64,000 bases of DNA from Diphasiastrum complanatum (Eukaryota; Streptophyta; Lycopodiopsida; Lycopodiales; Lycopodiaceae), in the NCBI GenBank assembly GCA_029204225.1, contig CM055104.1:24007285-24071284 (forward strand), written 5' to 3'. Shown one piece after another: positions 56,714 through 64,000 of the stretch (positions are counted from its first letter, which is position 1; each line of letters opens with the position of its first letter). Made by a program: the position numbers and the translations under genes. Under the pieces are notes generated by a model that worked only from the letters and a program-made list of their open reading frames with translations, ran no database searches and had not been told where the DNA came from.

Positions 56714-57734
56714 GTTAACAGTAATACAAATGGAACAAACTTAATCTCTCGGTTTATATGATCTATGCTATGAGAACGCGAATGGAGAAGAGACCAGGAA
56801 TATTTGCGGAATAACTCTCCATTGCAATGGGTTGCTAGATGCAGAAACAGTCTGATAGAATGTTTATGCTAAGTATAACTACAGCTTAGGTGTTCTAATG
56901 CCCAACAGGATCTTATAAATTAGCTCATACTCACAAAAACAAAAATGAGTACAGTCCATCGAAGAGATTAAAAATGGTTTGTGTGTGGTATTACTGAAGA
57001 ATGGATTTAGTCAGAAGTTTAGTTCTGAAATAGATTGAAAGAGCCCTATGATAGCGCAAGTTCCTCAGGCATCAAACACAACCATCGTCAAATCAGAAAC
57101 TGAGGAGTCGTAGACGTCCATGTTCTAATCAGAGTGAGTGAAAAAATGTTATCAAACACCAATGAAGTGCATTCAAATCACAACAAGCATTCATCCACGC
57201 TATACACAGATAGAAAAGCATGTTGCTGCTATATTACACTAAAGCACAACAAAATAACAGTTACAACCAGAATGACGGCGTAATTGGGAGGCTCAAAATC
57301 ATTCGTCTCATGGACAGGGCATCATGTAGAGTGTGCCCGGATGATCCATTTATAGAATTCATCCATGTATTAATTACAGTAAATATATGTCACCTAATTA
57401 GGTAAGCTGTTGTACTTGGCAGTATTTGGCTTGTGTGACAACTATACATGGTATATACGGTTAACGAATCAGGGAATGTTGATGCGGACGAGGACGCTGC
57501 AAATCTCTCACTTCACATTTTACGTGAAGTGGCTTTCTCTCACTTTGCAAATTTTGGAAAGTGCCTGGAGTGTTCCTCATTGAAAATAGATGACTGTTGA
57601 GATTTTTCTCTCTTCGAGATTTTGCGAAAAAGCTGACAGTGCTTGTAAAAATACAAAGGTGCCCTTAAAAAGACAACAATGTCTTTAAAATGATTTAACT
57701 TCTCTAAAATAGTTGAAAGGAAGAAGCTGAAGCC
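56714..57734. other. Non-coding sequence upstream of the gag fragment
   Basis: Expected to contain copia leader or LTR on the minus strand, but no boundary was found. No gene recognised. Confidence 0.35.
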
Positions 57735-57920
57735 AAGTGTTGCATTTTTTGGGAAAGTGCGAAAAAGCCGACACTGTCGCATTTCAGGGAAATGCGATAA
57801 AGTCGACACTGTTGAAAAATAGTTGAACTATTGAACTATGCTGAAGTGTCGCATTTCGAGAAAATGCAAGGACACTATCGCATTTCAAGGCAATGCAAAA
57901 AAACCGACATTGTTAAGAAC
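57735..57920. repeat. Degenerate palindromic repeats GCATTTC...GAAATGC
   Basis: Four imperfect units share TGTCGCATTTC(N)3GAAATGC...(A)GCCGACAC. The clearest is at 57776-57811, where GCATTTC and GAAATGC form a hairpin with a 3-base loop. They lie beyond the 3' side of the CACTA transposase gene. Confidence 0.7.
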
Positions 57921-57930
57921 ATAGTTCATT

Positions 57931-58020
57931 TCTACGGGCTGTTGCAACACTTAGTGTATTTTTGCAGACTATTGCGACACTTAGTGTATTTCTGCAAACT
58001 GTTGCAACACTAAGTGTATT
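57931..58020. repeat. 30-bp tandem repeat, three units
   Basis: Units at 57931-57960, 57961-57990 and 57991-58020 share TGC(G/A)(A/G)ACT(A/G)TTGCAACACTTAGTGTATT with a few changes each. Spacing is exactly 30 bp. Confidence 0.92.
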
Positions 58021-58440
58021 TTTACAGAGTTGTTCTGAATGCTAATTCGTGGAAGTTATTGATGATGGCCAAGTCTTCGATGATCTTCAAATTATTGAAC
58101 TTAATATCTGAACTTGAAATATGATAGGATTAGTTACCCTTTGTTGGAGATCAGCCAGAAGCCCGTTGTAGACGTTCTCTAAATAATTTGGCTATCTAAG
58201 TTATGATTCCTGCAGGTATCAGATGAGAAAATGTAAAACCAAAGTTGGTTTCACCTGATCCTAGATCAATGATCAATAAACATGCAAGAAGAATCTTGAA
58301 ATAGAAATTAGTCATTCACCAAAGAGACAACTAAGGACTTAATTTCCAACAACCTTCAAGCCTTGCCTTTTGATGCACAAACTTTCATGTATCTTTCCAT
58401 AAAGAACATCCATCTAAAAAGGCCACAAATGGTTAAAAAT

Positions 58441-60793
58441 AAGTGTTTTGCTTAATGAGTTTATGTGTCAATTGATTTAGTTTAAATACAAATGCACAGA
58501 AAAAATAAAATTTTTGCACTTATACCTAGTGTGCACTGGACCAAAAACTTCTTCAACCAAGTGCACCAATAAATGCACTTGTGAGTCCATGATGGAAGTT
58601 AGAAAATATCTCTCAAACATGCACACAATATCCACCATATCCGCATGTCTCTTGCGAAGATCCAGCTCACGAATTTCTTTTGAACACATCCATCTGCGAC
58701 ATATTCAATTCATTTTATGTCTATTTAAAATTTCTAGTCAATAAATATTCAATCAAAACATGCACCAAGTACATGTAAATACCTGACAATGATTGATAGT
58801 TTGTATATAATCTCACAAATATCTATTGACAAGCACCCGCGAATTGACAATGGATAGGTGAATTGAATTATGATACTTGAGACCTTGCAACTTTCCATCC
58901 ACTGTGAATGATGCTCGTAGAGAATGGGAAAACCAATTGGTTCTCTAATGTCATGTATAATTCGAGCGCACATGGTAAAGCTCCTCGTTAGTGAAGGTCC
59001 AAGGTACTTTTGGAGCATGATCTTCACCATCCTTTATCCAATATTCCTTTTTGGTGTTTGATTCTTTTAGATCGTGCCTTGAAGCAATGGTATCTTTTTC
59101 ACCAGTCAAGTGTTTCCATATAGATTCACCCACATTTTTCAATGTGTGCATGGGATCAAGTAGGTGATTAATCAAAAGATTATTATAATTTGGCTTCGCT
59201 CGAGATTCCTCCCATAGTTTTTGCCAATCTTCCACAAACATCCTCTTTGGAGGCATCTCTCTCTCAACTCTTCCTCCAAAACCTCTTCTATGAATCTCTC
59301 TGAATGGATGGCATTCATGCAAGTATTTATGATGATTTTAATAAACAGCTTTTTTGAGACTATGAGAGTATCTTCCCACAAGATTTGGCTCGCACAAGAA
59401 AGAAGCATTTTTTCCAGTCATTTGAAAGCCTGCCCAACAAATGGATACTATCAATCACTATTAAAAAAAAAATATGTCAACGAATAATTCTAGCCATTGT
59501 AGTATTTCATGTAAATGCCAAAAAGTAGTATGTAAATGTAAACAAACTCCTAAGTATACAAGATAGACAGTATTTGAATGATTACCTCAACATTCACTTA
59601 ATCCTGGATAGTCATGCATTGTCCACATTACAATGGCATGTAGTATCCCCTTCCACAAATCTCCCAACTCATCAATAAGCGACTCAAGATACACATCCAT
59701 ATTCTTAACCTTGCGCTGGCCAAAAATTAGAAGTGCCAACATAATGTGTTCCTTTTTTGTACTCAATCAAGGAGGAATATTATAATTTACCGAGCAAACA
59801 GGCCAAATGGACCACATAGTTGCTCGTACACCAAAGGGGTTCACACCATCTATTGCAAGACCAAATCTCACATTTCTTGACTGATTGGCAAAGCTTGGAT
59901 ACTCTTTGTTGATGTGTTTTGATGTAGGTGAATCTGAAGGTACCCTCATCATCCCATCTGTAGAGGTATGGTGTGCATGCCAGGGCCATAAGTTGTGCAA
60001 GACATTTACTTTGAAATAAACATTGTAATCGTGGAATTACTAGAAAATGTCATAAACTTTTTGCATGGAATGGTGGCCCCTTGCAAATCATCTCTATATC
60101 AAGGAGTATCACAAATGGGACATCTCTTGAGTGATTGGTACCTTCCTTGATAACAAAATACAATCCTTTGGACATGCATGATATTGCTTGTCCTCCATCC
60201 TGATGTTAGTCAACATTTTCCGTGCCTCATCTCTTGTCTCAAACATGACATTCCCTTCTGAAGAATTTTGTTTTTCAATAGTCTGTATATGGCAAAAAAC
60301 AAATCCTATTAAAAAAATATTATGAAATGTTTAAATTGTGAAGTTTGTTTCAAAGTAAATATGACAAGTAGAGGAAAAAAAAACTGAAATAATGATGTGA
60401 GGCTTTGGTCACTCCATCTATATTTGGCTAGAAGATTTAATAGAAGTAGAAAAGTTGCCAAAAGAGATGTCTTTGCTCTAGAGTACATGTTGTCTTTGAT
60501 TCTTCTTGCAATTTCTTTTCTCCTTTAGACAAAAGTGCCTTCTCATTTTGTTCATTGTGTCTAGCTGCAATATTATTCTCGAACGTAGCATCCAACATGT
60601 CTCCCATGGCTTCAAATCCTTCATTCATTGGAAGCTCATTTTCATTGTTGGAACTTGTTTGGAAAGAGGTAGATGAGCTAGATTCAGATGCATTAGTCTC
60701 TTGATTAATGCACTCATCAATTTCCATCATTTCTTTGAAGCCTTGACGTTGACGACGAGGTAATTGCTTTGTATGAGGACCATTGTATGACAT
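58441..60793 (-). pseudogene. CACTA (En/Spm) TNP2-type transposase
   Basis: The minus strand begins near ATG 60793 (MSYNGPHTKQLPRRQRQGFK), followed by a Ser/Glu-rich region. KMLTNIRMEDKQYHACPKDC and CPICDT (about 60130-60230) carry the paired-Cys motif of this family. FANQSRNVRFGLAIDGVNPF and IWPVCSVNYNIPP (about 59780-59910) are hallmark TNP2 blocks. NMDVYLESLIDELGDLW, HECHPFREIHRRGFGG, LDPMHTLKNVGESIWKHLTG and PLSIRGCLS follow. A spliced segment (intron 58694-58782) leads to CSKEIRELDLRKRHADM and LVHLVEEVFGPVHTRYK, the DUF4218-like end. Frameshifts and stops (for example at 59767-59769) break the frame. The CACTA termini were not identified. The protein would cut the element's CACTA ends. 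Confidence 0.85.
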
Positions 60794-61319
60794 TTGTCAT
60801 CTACGTTAGCCATTACGAGGATTATTGTCTCCAACAACAAATGAGGATGAAGAATCCTATATACCAAAACAACAAGAAGTAGGTTGAAACTATGCTTGAT
60901 AAACATTTCCTCCCAATACTTGATAGATCTAAATGTTGCATGAATATAAATTACCTCTTTGTTAAAAAATGTTACGACATTCTTTACTCAGGGGATCAAA
61001 GTTAAGGGGAAAACAATATAACATGATATAGCACCATTATGTGTTCAATGTCGTGCTATTACGAGAATGGCCATACACATCCAAACACAAAGCTAACTAG
61101 GAGATCCCTGACATGTTCTATCTAGCAAGTCGTACCTTTATAACTAATAGAGGTTTTCTAGGCCTCTAGAGGCATAGCCTATAAAGAGTTATACTCACTT
61201 CCTCAATCTTCTTGAAACTCACTCCTACCTCCCTTTCGTATTCTTTCGAAGATCTCTCCCAGGATCTTTGATGATATCATTTAAGTTCTCTAACACTACT
61301 CTGGCAATGGATCAGAAAG
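60794..61319. other. Spacer between CACTA gene and unidentified family
   Basis: Expected to hold the upstream side of the CACTA element. No terminal CACTA inverted repeat or subterminal array was recognised. Confidence 0.35.
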
Positions 61320-64000
61320 CCCTAACTACAATTCTGTATATTGAGTAAAGAATCCTCCTAACTCTTTCCACGTAGAATCTTCACTCAATTTGTAGACTTC
61401 AAGGGAACTGTTGTCAGCATTGTGTCTAACTCTAAACAATCTATCTCCTGCTAGAAGATGCCTATGGAAATCCTTGGAATAGAAATAATTATAAACCCTT
61501 CCATTTCTACTCAACTAGCAGAAGTCACCTGATTGAGGTAGCTCTCGCAATCCCAACCCAATCATAAGAATCCAGGCCCAAATCTCGTCCTAATAGCACT
61601 TTGGAGTTCTATGGAGCGTGTTGCTACCAAGATCCATGAGTCGTTCATTCTAATATACATGGTTGTTTTGACTCTAAATCCCTCATTATCAACTTCAATG
61701 GCTAAATCCCCAGCCTTTACAATTCCAATGGTTGGATCTAATAATATCAGCTATACTGAAGCCCATCCAATGATTTCGACTATGGGACAATATCTCCTTG
61801 GGTTTGTTGTGACATTATCTCTCTCATCCACTGTCGTGGTTTGGCAGAATACCTCAGCAGCTTCCCAATTAGCCATAGGATCTACTTGGCATTTTCTCCT
61901 TGAATTGCTCTCAACAGGCATAATCCAGATGCCGCATTTCTATTGGTCACCAATAAATGCAGCCGCCCTATATGGCAGATTTTCATTAGTTTACAATGCT
62001 TCCTGCCAAAGTCTATCCATGTGCAAGTCTCCTATTGGATATCCCAATAAACACAATGTTTATAATCTTATGACAATTTTCTTGCCTCCTTCGAAGACAT
62101 ATAGCATCAACATTCCTTATCGTTCATTCATTCAATACATCTGTAGGAAGGAGCAGCAAAGTCTGCTTGGCTTCGTGGTAGAGCAATCTTTATATCTTCA
62201 TGCAATTCTTGGTTCTACAGGAGAAGTCAGAGAGAATGGTCTTTGTGGTTCGCTAGCCATAAGATTTGACATTCTTCTTTGTTTCTATAGAGTCCTTTAT
62301 GTTGTAATAGTGATGTTAAACATTCAACTCTTTTGAATGAGATTGGTTCAACCTATGTTATCTGTCGTTGATTGTGGATTGTGCCCTACCGTTCTCTTCC
62401 ATGTCTTCATAAAGAAAGGTTATAGCATGCTAAAATAATTCATAGATGGTGCACTGTTATGAGAATGCAAGATGGTTTTGATTTAAAACGATGATAGTTT
62501 TAAACTATAGCAGGTTGCTAATGTTCTTGAAGTGATTGATTTTGTGTGAATGTAAGAAGAAAGTCTTTAAGGAAAGTTGATTGGATGTATGTGATGAGTA
62601 AATTAAGCAAATTATCTTCATCTCCTTGGAACACAGGAGTGAGGCTATGCTCACTGTAGTTGGAACACACTACGTGAGTTAAGAACTAACCCATTGTCGC
62701 GGTCTTCATTTAGAACCACAATAGTCAAGATAACTCGTTGGACACACGGTTCTTGACTATTCACTGTCAGCCATCCAAAAACCAAGATGGTTGAAAATTG
62801 CATGCTACACTTGAATTGCTCTCATGACTACTTAAAGGGAAGGGGTGTCCTTATCGAGTACTTTGGGAAAGGGTCATATGATACAACCGTCACTCACTAC
62901 CTAATGACAATGAGCATCGAGAATGTTTCGTCCAAGTCCTCCCAGAGGTCCTAATATTTCGTATACTGCCACACCTTATTTGTACATCACCGTCCTTACA
63001 AGTCTGAAAATGTACCAACAACGGATTGTGTCCATCTTTGGTGCCGCTAGATTAGCAGAGATCTTAGCAAGTCCAGAGCCTGCATATTACCGCTGCTCGA
63101 CTATGGCAAGGCTCTGATCCTCTTCTAGAAATGTCAAAAGTCCACACATGCATAGAGGTTTACGTTGATGATTAGTGATTGAGGAGTGTTAGTTATATAG
63201 TGAGTTTGATATATCAGAGAACCAATCAACTAGTAAATGGCCTACATCCATCAAAGACTCTTATAATAAGAGGTCATAATCACTGCTGTAACACCTATGA
63301 CAGGCACAGTTATATCATCTATCAAAGAATCAATACACAAGTAGCAAAATGAGCAAGCAAAATGCTTAAACTTACATGTGAGACTCTCCGCCTTCCCTCC
63401 AGCTCCAGCCCACAGGAAATCGGAGACCAGTCATACTCTTTTGGCTTGCCAGATTCACAACTATTCCTCTTAAAAATAAACAACTTAGCTCTTTGATGTA
63501 TGCTCTTGTCAAGCAGCTGCCAATATGCAGGGGTTGTCTTTAAGAAGCAGCTCTCCTGGTGATTGTCTACGACTCATAGAGCCCAATGACTATGCTCAGA
63601 CACTAATGATGGAGTACAGTTACTTTCCAGTCACGATTCAGTACCGTGAACTGACGTATGGTCCAGAACATCAGCTGCATAGGCAGTCTCAAACTTTTTC
63701 TAACAATACTTCCATATTTCATTCTTAGAAATCAGAAGTTAATGCTCAAAGACAGTGTTACTCAGGTTACCAAAACCATGCAGCTTGTATTATAGACTGA
63801 ATTCAAAGCCTAAGGGAGGTTTGGATTTCTATAGAAATGATACGTAAAACGATAGGTACATCTCACAACTCAGAACTGTATCTGAGACAATTGGAGGAGA
63901 ATTCAATCTCTTAGGAAGATGACACTTTGTGTTCAAGAACCCAGAAATCTCTTTAGCAGCATCGTTGGCATAGTAGGAGTACTTAGAACTGAGGGACACA
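61320..64000 (-). pseudogene. Unidentified coding-like family, copy 2 (larger)
   Basis: From the right edge, minus-strand frames read SSKYSYYANDAAKEISGFLN and SPPIVSDTVLSCEMYLSFYV (63990-63830). LLDKSIHQRAKLFIFKRNSC lies near 63480-63520, and further blocks near 63100-62940. Nearer the left end, EVDNEGFRVKTTMYIRMN (about 61655-61700), SIELQSAIRTRFGPG (about 61575-61620), YFYSKDFHRHLLAGDRLFRV and SLEVYKLSEDSTWKEL (to 61326) follow. The last set matches copy 1 at 27960-28600 in order and spacing. Stops and frameshifts are frequent. The right end continues outside the window. No known domain was recognised. A mobile or endogenous viral origin is possible but unproven. Confidence 0.45.

Noticed and set aside
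61611-62336. 241-residue open frame on the plus strand
   Set aside because: Motifs shared with the copy at 28 kb are on the minus strand here (EVDNEGF, RTRFGPG). The plus frame has no matching counterpart, so I treat it as a shadow, though its length deserves a check.

Overview
This is nuclear DNA of a land plant, most likely a seed plant with a large, transposon-filled genome. The evidence is GT-AG introns, plant-type Ty1/copia, Ty3/gypsy, hAT and CACTA elements, long dinucleotide runs, and one MIKC-type MADS-box gene with the plant exon-length pattern. The heavy decay and long gene-poor stretches would fit a gymnosperm, but that is only an inference. No bacterial features, CRISPR array, tRNA or intact rRNA gene was seen.

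Layout. 1-2.4 kb: decayed retroelement gag, minus strand. 2.7-4.0 kb: simple repeats and a GGTTCGAACC-rich patch. 4.2-6.7 kb: two overlapping Ty3/gypsy integrase relics and a possible LTR. 8.5-9.26 kb: copia gag relic. 9,262-15,086: a complete copia element with 5-bp target duplications and LTRs of unequal length. 18,071-27,385: a 9.3-kb hAT element (10-bp terminal inverted repeats, imperfect 8-bp target duplication, BED/DUF659 transposase) split by a second copia on the minus strand that lacks its 3' LTR. 27.96-28.6 kb: unidentified coding-like family, copy 1. 29.3-39.7 kb: three deletion derivatives of one copia family. 36.4-37.35 kb: an LTR-like block with a tandemly repeated start. 41.1-41.5 kb: a foldback MITE. 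43.4-45.4 kb: a gypsy pol relic interrupted by a 467-bp hAT MITE with a perfect 8-bp target duplication.

46,651-49,161: the only clear host gene, six 3' exons (I, K and C regions) of a MIKC MADS-box gene. The exon for the DNA-binding MADS domain is not visible. 53.4-56.3 kb: a convergent pair of unidentified, intron-containing degenerate genes, the best candidate here for an undescribed mobile element. 56.5-56.7 kb: copia gag fragment. 57.7-58.0 kb: palindromic and 30-bp tandem repeats. 58.4-60.8 kb: CACTA TNP2-type transposase, minus strand. 61.3-64.0 kb: copy 2 of the unidentified coding-like family.

Almost all mobile-element genes carry stops, frameshifts or deletions. The MADS exons show intact splice sites and reading frame. 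All assignments come from reading the sequence; no alignment or database search was run.
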